A stretch of DNA of 64,000 nucleotides from Parabacteroides goldsteinii (lineage in GTDB: Bacteria; Bacteroidota; Bacteroidia; Bacteroidales; Tannerellaceae), in contig NZ_JADNBB010000001.1 in NCBI RefSeq assembly GCF_015550595.1, forward strand, positions 506,149-570,148. Direction: 5' to 3'. Numbering within the stretch: the first letter of the stretch is position 1; each line of letters begins with the position of its first letter. The notes beneath the pieces were generated by a model. That model saw only the letters and a program-made list of their open reading frames with translations, searched no databases and had not been told where the DNA came from. Below, piece by piece: positions 53,156-63,799 of the stretch. The position numbers were made by a program, and so were the translations under genes.

Positions 53156-56100
53156 ATGAAGAATAAACACAAATCCAGACGAATTGGAACCTATTGTCTG
53201 TGCTTCCTGATCGCAGGTTGTCTGCAGATCAATGCACAAAAGGTCTCCTTTAATGAAGGAACAGTTTCATTAAAGGAAGCGTTCCAGAAGATCGAAGCTT
53301 CATCCAAGTACAAAATTGCTTATAATGGTACGCAGTTGGATGTCAGCAAAAGGGTACAACTGAATCAAAAGAACGTAGAAGTATTGGATGTATTAAAGCA
53401 GATCCTGGCTGATACAGGTTATACTTATTCGATTAAAGGAGATTATGTTGTCATTTCCGTACCTGCTAAAAATGCAGTCGATCAGAAAGAAAAAACCGTA
53501 AAAGGAGTTATTGTCGATGAAACGGGCTTGCCTGTTATCGGTGCCAATGTCGTTGTTTCGGGAACTACAAGCGGAACCGTTACCGACTTTGACGGAAACT
53601 TTACCTTGCAAGTTCCTGAAAACGGAACACTGGAAATCTCTTATATCGGTTTCCTGACACAGCAAATCTCTTTAAAAGGAAAGAATGATTTCCGTATTAC
53701 CCTGAAAGAAGATAGCCAAAAACTGGATGAAGTGGTGGTGGTCGGTTATGGAACCCGTTCACGTAAAAGTATTACCGGTTCGGTAGACCAGGTGAACAGC
53801 GAGATTTTCGAGAATCGTCCTGTGACCAATGCTACTCAGGCATTACAGGGAGCATCAGCCAACCTGGTTATCCAGAGCAAGAACATGAATCCTAATGACA
53901 ACAGTATGAATATCAACATACGTGGTGTCAGTACGATGGGTAATAACGATCCGCTGATCGTTATCGACGGTTTGATATCCAGTTCTTCTACACTGAATAA
54001 TCTGAACCCGAACGATATCGAGAATGTCTCTATCCTGAAAGATGCCGGTAGTGCGGCTATCTACGGCTCACGTTCAGCAAATGGTGTTATCCTTGTCACA
54101 ACCAAGAAAGGATCTAAGGGAGGTAAACCACAGGTTACATTTAATGGACAGATCGGTATGCAGGATCCGCGTATTTTGTTCTCTCCGGTAGAAGGTTGGC
54201 AGAATGCGATGCTGAGAAACCAGGCAAATGTGAATGTCGGTAATGCCCCTCAATTCACTCCGGCCGCTATTCGCGACTTATATGACCACCGCGACGAAGA
54301 AGAATGGCTGTACGATCAGATCATCCAGACAGGTCTTCAGCAGAACTACAACATTAATGTATCCGGTGGTAGCGAGAATACAACTTATATGGTATCGGCC
54401 AGTTATTTTAATCAGGAAAGTAACTTTAAGGGTAATTTCGGCATGGAACGTTATAACTTCCGTACGAACTTAAGCACGGAATACGGACGCTTCAAACTGA
54501 CTTCACTGATGGCCTACAACCGCCGTAAGGACCGTACCGTTGCCGGCGGTACTGGTAATGCGATCATCAACTCTTCCCGCGTACCTTCTTATTACTATTA
54601 TAAATTCATGGAAGGCGACAAATATCTGGTAAACGATATTGTAGGTGATGACAACCCGCTGGCATTGTTGCAGGATGGCGGTTATGAAAAGAAAGACGAG
54701 GATAACTTCATCGGTAGCATGAATCTCGACTTCAAGATTATGGAAGGGTTAAAAGCCACCGGTTTGATCGGTTTGGACCTCACGCAACATCATCGTTATC
54801 GCCGTGATAAGAAAGTGCCTTTATATTCGTCTGCCGATCTGACAAATCCGGTATTGTATATGCATTCTAATACAATGACGGAAGACTATAATGAAAAACG
54901 GTATACGCTCAGTTCCCAGTTCCTGTTGAATTATGACCGTACATTTAAGGAAGCTCACCATGTAACAGCCTTGTTCGGTGCTTCTAACGAATCATATACG
55001 AAGCAGGCCAGCCGTATCGCCTGGGAATATACGGACGAAGATCTGGGTTTACCGACAACAGACGACTCCGTACAGAATAAAGAAAATAAGAACTCGAATA
55101 ATGATACAGACCAAACGAGTATCACATCCGTATTCGGCCGTGTAGGTTATAGCTATATGGATAAATACTACGGAGATGTCTCTTTCCGTTATGACGGTTC
55201 TTCCAAGTTCGCTAAAGATCAGCGTTGGGGCTTCTTCCCTTCGTTCTCTGCCGGCTGGCGTTTGTCGGAAGAAGCTTTTATGGATACTTATAAGAGCAAT
55301 ATCGGCGATTTGAAACTGCGTGCTTCTTATGGTGTATTGGGTAACCAGAATGTAGATAATTATTCCTACCAGACAGTTTATTTGATAGAGAACAATCAGT
55401 TCGTATTTAATAACACATCGATTGCCGGTACGAAGATTACGGATGGTAACGCCTTATTAACCTGGGAAAAGTCAGCCAACTTTAATATCGGTGTGGATGC
55501 TACCTTCCTGAATGGTAATTTGTATGTATCTGCCGATTATTTCAATAAAAAAACGACCAATATCCTGTTGACTCCCGAAGTATCCACCATTTATGGAGGA
55601 ACTACTGCTAAGGAAAATGCGGGCGAAATGAAAAACCAAGGTTGGGAGTTGACTGTCAACTATAAGCTAAATCATGGTGATTTTCACCATAATTTTAACT
55701 TCAATATTTCAGACTCTAAGAATAAGGTCACTGATTTTGGCGGTCAGGAACGTATCGACGGACTCGATGAGTTATACAAGCTGATCCGTGAAGGCGAATC
55801 GTTGGGATCTTATTATGGTTACAAAACCGACGGTTTGTTCCAGAGCTATGAAGAAATAGCTAACAGTGCACTGCCTGTAGGTAGTTCCGTTCAACCGGGA
55901 GATGTTAAATATGTCGATCAGAACGGAGATAAGGTTATTAATGAGAAAGACCGTGTCGTATTAGGAAATGCATTTCCTCGTTACACATTCGGTTTTACTT
56001 ACAGTTTAGCCTGGAAAGGATTTGACTTGAACCTGATGTTGCAGGGTGTTGGAAAACGTTCTCAGTTCCTTCGCGGAGAGTTAATGGAGCCATTCCATAG

Positions 56101-56503
56101 CAACTATTCATATTGTATCTATAAACATCAATTGGACTTCTGGACACCGACTAATACGGACGCCCGCTGGCCGCGCCTGACAGCTCCTGGCTCTGCTTCT
56201 GCTACTAACAATTGGAGCCTGGCTGGTGATAATCATATATTAAATGCGGCTTATCTGCGTGTAAAGAATATTCAGGTCGGATATACTTTGCCCAAATCGC
56301 TGACTCAGAAATTTGGTGTTCAGAAACTGCGTGTCAGTGTGAATACGGAAAACCCGTTGACTTTCTGTAAAAACTCATTTATCGATCCGGAATCATCCGA
56401 ATTTGGTAGTAATATGGGAGGTACCGGTGGTATGGGCGGTAATAGCGGTCGTAACTATCCGACGCTTACTTATTACGGGTTCGGTTTAGATATAGAATTT
56501 TAA
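53156..56503 (+). CDS. SusC/RagA TonB-linked transporter with STN signalling domain
   Basis: Outer-membrane importer of 1115 aa. After the signal peptide (YCLCFLIAGCLQINAQ) comes an STN domain at about 30-100 (VSLKEAFQKIEASSKYKIAY), which contacts the FecR protein in the periplasm. A carboxypeptidase-regulatory-like domain follows at about 115-190 (VKGVIVDETGLPVIGAN), then the TonB-box-like KLDEVVVVGYG, the plug domain at about 205-320 and the barrel. The STN domain matches the sigma/FecR pair encoded immediately upstream. Together with GH76 and GH92 downstream, a mannose-rich oligosaccharide is the likely cargo (inference). Confidence 0.94.
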   Translation: MKNKHKSRRIGTYCLCFLIAGCLQINAQKVSFNEGTVSLKEAFQKIEASSKYKIAYNGTQLDVSKRVQLNQKNVEVLDVLKQILADTGYTYSIKGDYVVISVPAKNAVDQKEKTVKGVIVDETGLPVIGANVVVSGTTSGTVTDFDGNFTLQVPENGTLEISYIGFLTQQISLKGKNDFRITLKEDSQKLDEVVVVGYGTRSRKSITGSVDQVNSEIFENRPVTNATQALQGASANLVIQSKNMNPNDNSMNINIRGVSTMGNNDPLIVIDGLISSSSTLNNLNPNDIENVSILKDAGSAAIYGSRSANGVILVTTKKGSKGGKPQVTFNGQIGMQDPRILFSPVEGWQNAMLRNQANVNVGNAPQFTPAAIRDLYDHRDEEEWLYDQIIQTGLQQNYNINVSGGSENTTYMVSASYFNQESNFKGNFGMERYNFRTNLSTEYGRFKLTSLMAYNRRKDRTVAGGTGNAIINSSRVPSYYYYKFMEGDKYLVNDIVGDDNPLALLQDGGYEKKDEDNFIGSMNLDFKIMEGLKATGLIGLDLTQHHRYRRDKKVPLYSSADLTNPVLYMHSNTMTEDYNEKRYTLSSQFLLNYDRTFKEAHHVTALFGASNESYTKQASRIAWEYTDEDLGLPTTDDSVQNKENKNSNNDTDQTSITSVFGRVGYSYMDKYYGDVSFRYDGSSKFAKDQRWGFFPSFSAGWRLSEEAFMDTYKSNIGDLKLRASYGVLGNQNVDNYSYQTVYLIENNQFVFNNTSIAGTKITDGNALLTWEKSANFNIGVDATFLNGNLYVSADYFNKKTTNILLTPEVSTIYGGTTAKENAGEMKNQGWELTVNYKLNHGDFHHNFNFNISDSKNKVTDFGGQERIDGLDELYKLIREGESLGSYYGYKTDGLFQSYEEIANSALPVGSSVQPGDVKYVDQNGDKVINEKDRVVLGNAFPRYTFGFTYSLAWKGFDLNLMLQGVGKRSQFLRGELMEPFHSNYSYCIYKHQLDFWTPTNTDARWPRLTAPGSASATNNWSLAGDNHILNAAYLRVKNIQVGYTLPKSLTQKFGVQKLRVSVNTENPLTFCKNSFIDPESSEFGSNMGGTGGMGGNSGRNYPTLTYYGFGLDIEF

Positions 56504-56517
56504 TACATCTGTTTATT

Positions 56518-58140
56518 ATGAAAATGAATTTCTTAAAATATAGTACAGGTTTTGCTTGTTTAGTGCTCGCAACCTTTATATCCTGTAATGATCTGGATTT
56601 GGCTCCAACCAATAAATTTACAGACTTGAACTATTGGACCTCCGAAGCAAAAGCCTCTGCCGTGTTGAGCAAGGCCTATGGGCAAATGATGACGTCCGAA
56701 TATTTCTTCAAAGATGAAAAGCTATCCGATAATTTATATGAAGGTCGTGGCAGCTCGGATGAAAAACTGATTACTTCTGGTCAGGCAAATGCCGCATTAG
56801 GTCGTTTCTCGGAAGACTGGAAAAAATGTTATGAAGGCATTAAAACCTGCCATACTTTCCTTGAAAATGTGGATCGCGTTCCGAATATGGATGAGACATT
56901 GAAGAACAGGATGAAATCAGAAGCCCGCTTTATCCGTGCTTATCTGTTCTTCCGTTTGACCAACCATTACGGTGATGTTCCTTTGTTCGATTATGGATTG
57001 TCAATTGAAGAGGCAAACACAATAGCCCGTTCACCGAGAAGCGAAGTGCTCGATTTTGTTCGTACGGAACTGAACGATATTGTAAAGATGTTGCCAACTA
57101 AACAGCAATATACAGCAGCCGATAATGGCCGTATAACCCAGGGAGCTGCCATGACGTTATTGGCTCGTACCTATCTGTATGAAAGCGACTGGGAGAATGT
57201 AGCTTCTGTTTGTGAGAAAATTATCAACGGAGAATACGGCGAATATACTTTGTTTCCCAGCTATGAAGGATTGTTCCTGCCGGAAAATGAATACAACAGT
57301 GAAGTGATCCTGGATATGGGATATTTGCTGAACCTGAGAACATGGGCTGAAATGTACGATGCAATTCCGCTTTCCGTAGGTGGACGTATCAATGCATTTG
57401 CACCTACCCAGGAACTGGTGGACGATTACCTGATGAAGAACGGTAAAGCGATCAATGAAGCCGGTTCAGGCTATAAGGAAGATGATCCTTATATAAACAG
57501 AGACCCCCGCTTTAAAGCTACGATCGTTTATCATGGCTATCAGTGGACAGACGGTAAAGGCGTAACCTCAACTATCTACATCAAACCGGGTTCTTCTGAG
57601 GATGCCGGTGTAGCTAACCTGGATGAATATGCAGGCCCTGGCCAAAACTCGACAGGTACCGGATATTATATCCGTAAATATTTCGACCCTACCGCTCCGG
57701 AAGGAATCGCAGCGGGCCTGAATATTATGCTGATGCGTTATGCAGATGTTTTATTGATGTATGCTGAAGCTAAAACAGAGCTGGGCCAGATGAACGAAGC
57801 TGTCTGGAACAAGACGATCAAGCCTCTTCGTGAACGTGCCGGATTTACCGATGCATCTGCCTTGAATTATCCTGCTTCAGGTAATATGCAGTCGATCGTT
57901 CGCCGTGAACGTCGTTGTGAACTTGCCATCGAAGGTTTGCGGATATATGATATCCGTCGTTGGAAAACCATCGAAACCGTATTGAACGGCCGTCCTCATG
58001 GAGCTAAATTCGCTGCCGATAACACACAATATATCGAGCTGGATGCCCGTAAGTTCAGTAAAGACAGAGATTACTTGTTCGCTATTCCGCAGTCACAGCG
58101 GGATATTAACAAGAACCTGACTCAGAATCCGGGATATTAA
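56518..58140 (+). CDS. SusD/RagB-like nutrient-binding lipoprotein
   Basis: Surface glycan-binding partner of the preceding SusC protein, 540 aa. It has the lipobox LVLATFISC (lipid Cys near residue 23) and the usual SusD segments (SEARFIRAYLFFRLTNHYGDVP, here residues near 140-160; IMLMRYADVLLMYAEAKTE; RRERRCELAIEGLRIYDIRR). It starts 14 bp after susC. Ligand is inferred to be alpha-mannan or a high-mannose glycan from the downstream enzymes. Confidence 0.93.
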   Translation: MKMNFLKYSTGFACLVLATFISCNDLDLAPTNKFTDLNYWTSEAKASAVLSKAYGQMMTSEYFFKDEKLSDNLYEGRGSSDEKLITSGQANAALGRFSEDWKKCYEGIKTCHTFLENVDRVPNMDETLKNRMKSEARFIRAYLFFRLTNHYGDVPLFDYGLSIEEANTIARSPRSEVLDFVRTELNDIVKMLPTKQQYTAADNGRITQGAAMTLLARTYLYESDWENVASVCEKIINGEYGEYTLFPSYEGLFLPENEYNSEVILDMGYLLNLRTWAEMYDAIPLSVGGRINAFAPTQELVDDYLMKNGKAINEAGSGYKEDDPYINRDPRFKATIVYHGYQWTDGKGVTSTIYIKPGSSEDAGVANLDEYAGPGQNSTGTGYYIRKYFDPTAPEGIAAGLNIMLMRYADVLLMYAEAKTELGQMNEAVWNKTIKPLRERAGFTDASALNYPASGNMQSIVRRERRCELAIEGLRIYDIRRWKTIETVLNGRPHGAKFAADNTQYIELDARKFSKDRDYLFAIPQSQRDINKNLTQNPGY

Positions 58141-58173
58141 TCAAATTATAAATCTAATTACTCAGAAAAAGAT

Positions 58174-59301
58174 ATGAAAGCAATATCTATAACATATGCG
58201 ATGCTTTTTTCTTTCATTCTGGCTTTTACTGCCTGTAGCAGTGATGGAGAAGTGAGAGATCTGAGCGTGACCGCAGTAAAAACATTATACGAACCGGATA
58301 ACGGTAAGGCAGTTGTTCTGCAACCATCAGCATCGGCTTCTTTATATTTCGAATGGGAACCCTCTTTAGCCGAAGACGGTGGAGTCGTGCTGTATGAAGT
58401 AGTCTTTGATAAGGCAGATGGCGATTTCTCGGATCCTGTTTATATTTCTACGGCAGACAATAATGGTGGTAGTAACCATGCTACAATTACGCATAAGCAA
58501 TTAAACCAGATCGCCGCTTTGGCCGGTATCGAGTCTGCTGCCCAGGGAACATTGAAATGGACGGTATATGCCTCTAAAGGTATCAATCCCGTAAGGGCGG
58601 AAGAGGAACGTACGCTGACGCTTACCCGCCTGGCAGGATTTGCCGAAGTGCCGGGCCAGTTGTATATCACCGGTGAAGCTACGGAAGTGGGAGCCGATCT
58701 CGATAAGGCAATGGTGATGAAGAAGGTTGCCGACGGTGAATTCGAAGTATTCATTAAACTTACCGAAGGCAAATCATTCAAGTTCGTCAGTGCCAACACC
58801 GGTACTCCGACCGAATATTCATTGAACGGCGAGAAGCTGGTTGAAGGAGGTAGTGTTACGGCTGCTAAGACTGGTATCTATAAATATTATATCGATTTCA
58901 ATGCCGGTTCGTTTACATCGAAAGAGGTAACCAAAGTGAAATTCTATCTGAACTGGTCGCAGAAAGAGATCGAACTCGATTACCAGGGACTTGGAGTCTG
59001 GGCATTGAACGGTTACACGATTACAGGTTTGACAGATAGTGATAATACAGACGACCGATATAAGTTCAGAATGGAAAGCTCCGACGGAGAGACCGAATGG
59101 AGAGCTGCCATCAATAACGACAGCAAGCCGACCGGAAATGATGAGTATTATTATATGGTGGAAAAGACGAATGTAGAACAGTGGACGAACAATGAAGTTT
59201 GGAAAACCCCGGCTACTGATGGTTGGAGCGATAAAACATACGATATTACATTCTCTTTGAATACGCAAGGTGAATATACTCATAATTTAGTAATCAAATA
59301 A
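58174..59301 (+). CDS. SusE/SusF-like outer-membrane lipoprotein (paralog 1)
   Basis: A 375-aa lipoprotein with lipobox AFTAC (Cys near 21). The N-terminal SusE-type immunoglobulin-like domain covers about 30-155 (YEPDNGKAVVLQPSASASLYF), and two C-terminal beta-sandwich modules follow (about 160-250: LYITGEATEVGADL; about 255-375: KVKFYLNWSQKEIEL). These domains bind glycan at the cell surface in SusE/F proteins. The protein is homologous along its whole length to the next gene product, indicating local duplication. Glycan specificity is not known. Confidence 0.87.
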   Translation: MKAISITYAMLFSFILAFTACSSDGEVRDLSVTAVKTLYEPDNGKAVVLQPSASASLYFEWEPSLAEDGGVVLYEVVFDKADGDFSDPVYISTADNNGGSNHATITHKQLNQIAALAGIESAAQGTLKWTVYASKGINPVRAEEERTLTLTRLAGFAEVPGQLYITGEATEVGADLDKAMVMKKVADGEFEVFIKLTEGKSFKFVSANTGTPTEYSLNGEKLVEGGSVTAAKTGIYKYYIDFNAGSFTSKEVTKVKFYLNWSQKEIELDYQGLGVWALNGYTITGLTDSDNTDDRYKFRMESSDGETEWRAAINNDSKPTGNDEYYYMVEKTNVEQWTNNEVWKTPATDGWSDKTYDITFSLNTQGEYTHNLVIK

Positions 59302-59313
59302 AAAGGAAGAATT

Positions 59314-60453
59314 ATGAAAGCGATATTAAAAAAACTGATGTTTATCAGCTCTGTTGCGCTGGTATTCATGGGATGTAATGATAATATGGGAGACACTGAC
59401 GGCCGTCTGGCAAGTGTGAATACATTGCTCGAACCTGCGGATGGCAAATCGGTTGTACTGGAGGCTTCTGCATCGGCAAGTGTCTATTTTGAATGGAAAG
59501 CAGCCAGCGTGGAAGAAGCTGGTACGGCTCTTTATCAGATTGCTTTTGATAAAGCGGACGGTGACTTTTCAAAACCTGTTTATGTGGTGTCTGCTAATAA
59601 CAACGGGTACAACAATTTTGCTACCGTTACTCATAAACTGTTGAACCAGATTGCCGGTAAAGTAGGTATTAAACCTGCCGATACAGGTACTTTCAAATGG
59701 ACCGTATTCTCTACTAAAGGAATGCAAAGCATGAAATCGAGTGTGAAAAACAAGATCACAGTTACCCGTCTAGCCGGATTTGAAGATGTTCCTATCGATG
59801 TATATGTAACCGGTGAAGCATCCGAAGGCGGTGCAGATCTGGCAAAGGCACATAAAATGAAAGCGGTAGCAGGTGGCGAATTTGAAGTATATACAAAGTT
59901 GGCAGCCGGTAAATCATTCAACTTTACTGACGGCAAATCTGGAACGACGAGAGTATTCTATACAGCCGACGGCGTTATTAAAGAAAATGGAACGACAACA
60001 GTACCTAAGGACGGTGTCTACCGGATTACATTAGACTTTAACACCGGTGCTTGTACCTATACATTGGTAAATAAGATCGGTTTCTATTTCTGTCCGAATG
60101 ATGAAATCCTGTTTGAACTGCCTTACGTCGGTTATGGCGTATTCCAGACAAAGGCAACCGTGAACTTCAAGGAAGAAAGCTGGGGTAAAGACGAACGTTA
60201 TAAGTTCAGAATGTTTATCCAGGAAAATAATGGTGCCGATGCAGAGAAAGAAGTCGACTGGGGAACATTGAACCAGACCGACTCACGTCCGACGGCATCC
60301 AGCCCGGAAACGTATTACTACCTGCAAATGTTTAACGAGACTTCTCAGTGGGAAAATAAATGGAAGCTGATGGGAGATTTTGATGGTGTTCCGGCAACTT
60401 ACACTATTTATCTGACGGCTGATCAGCCTTATACACATACGATAGTTAAATAA
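59314..60453 (+). CDS. SusE/SusF-like outer-membrane lipoprotein (paralog 2)
   Basis: A 379-aa lipoprotein with lipobox ALVFMGC (Cys near 21) and the same three-domain layout as the preceding gene: SusE-type N-terminal domain (LLEPADGKSVVLEASASASV), then VYVTGEASEGGADLAKAHKM, then a C-terminal module. It begins 12 bp after paralog 1. The two differ most in the last domain, so they may bind different parts of the substrate. Function is inferred from family and location. Confidence 0.87.
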   Translation: MKAILKKLMFISSVALVFMGCNDNMGDTDGRLASVNTLLEPADGKSVVLEASASASVYFEWKAASVEEAGTALYQIAFDKADGDFSKPVYVVSANNNGYNNFATVTHKLLNQIAGKVGIKPADTGTFKWTVFSTKGMQSMKSSVKNKITVTRLAGFEDVPIDVYVTGEASEGGADLAKAHKMKAVAGGEFEVYTKLAAGKSFNFTDGKSGTTRVFYTADGVIKENGTTTVPKDGVYRITLDFNTGACTYTLVNKIGFYFCPNDEILFELPYVGYGVFQTKATVNFKEESWGKDERYKFRMFIQENNGADAEKEVDWGTLNQTDSRPTASSPETYYYLQMFNETSQWENKWKLMGDFDGVPATYTIYLTADQPYTHTIVK

Positions 60454-60473
60454 TCCAGAGTAAAGATAATAAC

Positions 60474-61598
60474 ATGAAGAATATTCTCCTTTTCTTATTT
60501 CTCCCCCTTTTGTTTTGGGCATGTGGCGACGACAACAATAATCCGGTGAATCCGGATGAAGGTGAAGGCATCGACTGGTATGCCGCCGCCGATAGCAGTA
60601 CCACAGCATTGGTCAACTCTTTCTGGAATACCGGAGGGAAGTATTTTAATTATGACAGTAACGGGAATGAGACTTTCCATTACTGGCCCCAGGCCCATGC
60701 ATTGGATGTGTTGGTAGATGCCAGCCTGCGTACCGGGGATATGAAGTACAAGACCTATTTCGATCAATGGTTTGAAGGTGTAAAGGTAAAGAACGGTAAC
60801 ACTTTCAGGAATGATTTTTATGATGATATGGAGTGGAATGCACTGGCTATCCTTCGTGCCTATCAGGTCACTAAAGACCGGAAGTACAAAGAAGCAGCCT
60901 TGCAGATCTGGGAGTATATCAAAGTCGGCTGGAATACGAATGCCGGCGGAGGCATCACTTGGGTGAAAGGGCAGGAGTACAGTAAAAACGCCTGTTCTAA
61001 CGGTCCGGCTTGTATCCTGGCAGCCCGCCTGTTTCAGGAATTCGGAAATGAAGCCGACAAGGAGTGGGCACTCAAGATCTATAACTGGGAGAAAAGTACC
61101 TTGTTCAACAGCAATAACGGGATGGTGTATGATAATATAAACAGCAATACCGGAGAGATACAGAAAGATTGGATATTTACTTACAATGAAGGTACATTCA
61201 TCGGTTCGGCAGTAGAGTTGTATAAGATATTGGGAGAAAAAAGCTATCTGAACGATGCCGTCTTAGCAGCCGATTATACAATCAGTACATTAGTAAATAA
61301 TTCTCTTCTGAAAGACGAAGGAAATGGAGACGGAGGATTGTTTAAAGGAATTTTTATTCGTTATTTTACGGAGTTGATCCAACAGGATCGTCTGGATGTT
61401 GGGGCTAAACGGCGTTATACGCAATTTTTGAATGTAAATGCAGAAGCGCTTTGGACGCGGGGGACAAATAAATCGAATGTTTTATTCGGCACCTATTGGG
61501 GGACAGCCCCGGGAGCGTCTACCGGGTTGACCGAGCAGTTAAGCGGCTGTATGCTGATCGAAGCAGCAGCATTATTAGAAGATTTGGATCTGTTATAA
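60474..61598 (+). CDS. Glycoside hydrolase family 76 (alpha-1,6-mannanase type), lipoprotein
   Basis: A 374-aa surface lipoprotein (lipobox LLFWAC, Cys near 17) with the (alpha/alpha)6-barrel of GH76. The consecutive catalytic aspartates Asp117 and Asp118 lie in FYDDMEWNALAILRAY, and GGGITWVKGQEYSKNACSNGP matches the conserved substrate-binding stretch. GH76 enzymes are endo-alpha-1,6-mannanases that cut the backbone of yeast-type mannan. It lies 20 bp after the second SusE-like gene and just before GH92. Activity is by family; substrate is not tested. Confidence 0.9.
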   Translation: MKNILLFLFLPLLFWACGDDNNNPVNPDEGEGIDWYAAADSSTTALVNSFWNTGGKYFNYDSNGNETFHYWPQAHALDVLVDASLRTGDMKYKTYFDQWFEGVKVKNGNTFRNDFYDDMEWNALAILRAYQVTKDRKYKEAALQIWEYIKVGWNTNAGGGITWVKGQEYSKNACSNGPACILAARLFQEFGNEADKEWALKIYNWEKSTLFNSNNGMVYDNINSNTGEIQKDWIFTYNEGTFIGSAVELYKILGEKSYLNDAVLAADYTISTLVNNSLLKDEGNGDGGLFKGIFIRYFTELIQQDRLDVGAKRRYTQFLNVNAEALWTRGTNKSNVLFGTYWGTAPGASTGLTEQLSGCMLIEAAALLEDLDLL

Positions 61599-61631
61599 GT
61601 GTTTTTAGTTTTGTCTCTAATAATAAATAAC

Positions 61632-63779
61632 ATGAAAAACTATTTTTTAGCGGGTTTCCTGTCATTAGCTTTTATGGTAAGTTGCCAGCCCGATAAACGA
61701 CTGACAAATTATGTGAATCCTTTCCTGGGGACGGCAACCCTTTGGGAAACGAAAGATTTAGGGTACGAACGTCACCTGAAGACGAGAACCTGGGGAGCGG
61801 AAGTCTTTCCCGGCTCTTCCGTCCCGAATGCGATGATTCAGCTAAGTCCCGTTACCCAGTTCCGTAGCGGGGCCGGTTACCAGTATGAAGATACCGTTAT
61901 CTATGGCTTCTCGCATACCAATAAGGGGCATTGGAACCTGTTGCATCTTCCGATTTTGCCGGTGACGGGCGATATATCTTCCGACGACTATGCTTCAAAA
62001 TACAGCCATACCAACGAATCGGCCCGCCCCGGATATTATCAGGTGTTCCTGGAAAGATATGGAGTCAATGCCGAGCTGACCTCTACGCTCCGCTCGGCTT
62101 ATCATAAATATACTTTCCGTCCGGAAGACGATAAGAAAGTATTGGTCGATATCACACGTACGAACAACGGTGTGAGAGACTGGAGCATTCGGAAAGTGGA
62201 CGATTATACCTTCTCCGGTAATCAGGATGCGGAAGGAAATATTCGTTTCTATGCGGTTTCTAACTATAAGATCGATGATATAGAACAGGTAAAGAGCGGT
62301 GAACACGAAGTTTCGGTTGTCAACTTTGCCGACAGCAAAGGGAACAAGCCCCTGGAACTAAAGATCGGTTTCTCTTTCGTAAGCGTCGATAATGCAAAGA
62401 TGAACCTGGAGAAGGAGATGATGGATAAAAGCTTTGCACAGGTTAGCGGAGAGGCTGACAAGACTTGGGAAAAGCTGTTGTCTAATATAGAAGTGACAGG
62501 CGGTACGGAGCGTGAGAAGGGTATTTTTTATTCCTGCCTTTATCGTTCTTTCCTCTGGCCGGTGTTGCGTAGCGACGTGAACGGGGAATATACGGATGTG
62601 AAGGGTGATGTGGTAAATAATGGTTTCCGTTATTATACCGATCCGTCTTTCTGGGATGATTACCGCAATAAACTGATCTTATTGGGAATGATCTCTCCGG
62701 ATGTAACGGTAGATGTGATCAAATCGATTACCGATAAAGGGGAAAAGCGTGGTGGCTATATGCCGACCTTCTTCCACGGCGACCATGCTTCTGCTTTTGT
62801 AGCCGGCAACTATCTGCGCGGATTGAAAGACTTTGATCTGAACCGTGCCTATAAATTGTTGGTGAATAATGCAACTATCCCGGGAAAAGGTGGCCGGCCG
62901 TATCTGGACGAATACATCGCACAAGGCTGGATTGCAGAAAAAGATACCACCAATGTCCCGACCTGGGATGAATACAAAGCAGCGGTAACGAAAACCGTCG
63001 AGTATGCATACGACGATTATGCAACCGCGTTGTTAGCCAAAGAACTGGGCGACGAAAGTACTTATAATACTTTGATGGAGCGTACCGGCAACTATAAGAA
63101 CCTGTTTGATCCGAGTACCGGTTTCTGGCGTGGAAAGATAGCCGATGGTAGCTGGATCAAAGATTTCGATCCTTACTATCCTTATTATGCCTATATGTAT
63201 CGGGAAGCGAATGCCTGGCAATCTTTGTTCTTCGCTCCCCATGATCCGGAAGGAATGATTGCTCTTTATCCCAGTAAAAAGGCCGTTGAGCAGAAGCTCG
63301 ACTCACTCTTTACCGAGCCTTGGAGAAACTATGAAGCCCACAATTTGACCGGTTTCATCGGTAATTATTGCCAGGGTAACCAGCCCGGACATAGTATTCC
63401 TTATACTTATTACTTTATTGATAAGCAGGAAAAGGCACAGTGTATGCTGGATAGTATCATGAATCATTATTATGATATGGGTAAGGACAAACTGGCCTAT
63501 TCAGGAATGGATGATGCCGGTGAGATGTCTTCCTGGTATGTCTTCAACGCAATTGGTTTATACACCTATTCGCCGGCAGATCCGGAATATATCGTAACCG
63601 TTCCTTTGTTCGACCAGGTGAAATTTACGCTGGGCGATAAAACCCGGTTCACAATTGTTAAAAAGGGTAACGGCCAAAAGATAACGGACATCTCTTACGA
63701 CGGCCGGAAGATCGATGGTTGGTTTATCTCGCACGATTTATTGAAGCAGGGAAAACAGTTGACGATCACTACCGAATAA
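61632..63779 (+). CDS. Glycoside hydrolase family 92 alpha-mannosidase, lipoprotein
   Basis: A calcium-dependent exo-alpha-mannosidase of 715 aa. Family segments include YVNPFLGT near the N terminus, PGSSVPNAMIQLSPVT, GYMPTFFHGDHASAFVAG, the QPGHSIPYTYYF motif, and the C-terminal catalytic segment GMDDAGEMSSWYVFNAIGLY with the Glu and Asp residues expected for acid and base. Lipobox FMVSC places it at the cell surface or periplasmic face. The ATG at 61632 starts the signal peptide; an upstream GTG extension was rejected. It is the last gene of the PUL. Linkage preference (1,2, 1,3 or 1,4) is unknown. Confidence 0.93.
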   Translation: MKNYFLAGFLSLAFMVSCQPDKRLTNYVNPFLGTATLWETKDLGYERHLKTRTWGAEVFPGSSVPNAMIQLSPVTQFRSGAGYQYEDTVIYGFSHTNKGHWNLLHLPILPVTGDISSDDYASKYSHTNESARPGYYQVFLERYGVNAELTSTLRSAYHKYTFRPEDDKKVLVDITRTNNGVRDWSIRKVDDYTFSGNQDAEGNIRFYAVSNYKIDDIEQVKSGEHEVSVVNFADSKGNKPLELKIGFSFVSVDNAKMNLEKEMMDKSFAQVSGEADKTWEKLLSNIEVTGGTEREKGIFYSCLYRSFLWPVLRSDVNGEYTDVKGDVVNNGFRYYTDPSFWDDYRNKLILLGMISPDVTVDVIKSITDKGEKRGGYMPTFFHGDHASAFVAGNYLRGLKDFDLNRAYKLLVNNATIPGKGGRPYLDEYIAQGWIAEKDTTNVPTWDEYKAAVTKTVEYAYDDYATALLAKELGDESTYNTLMERTGNYKNLFDPSTGFWRGKIADGSWIKDFDPYYPYYAYMYREANAWQSLFFAPHDPEGMIALYPSKKAVEQKLDSLFTEPWRNYEAHNLTGFIGNYCQGNQPGHSIPYTYYFIDKQEKAQCMLDSIMNHYYDMGKDKLAYSGMDDAGEMSSWYVFNAIGLYTYSPADPEYIVTVPLFDQVKFTLGDKTRFTIVKKGNGQKITDISYDGRKIDGWFISHDLLKQGKQLTITTE

Positions 63780-63799
63780 AACCTGCTTTCCTTTTATAG

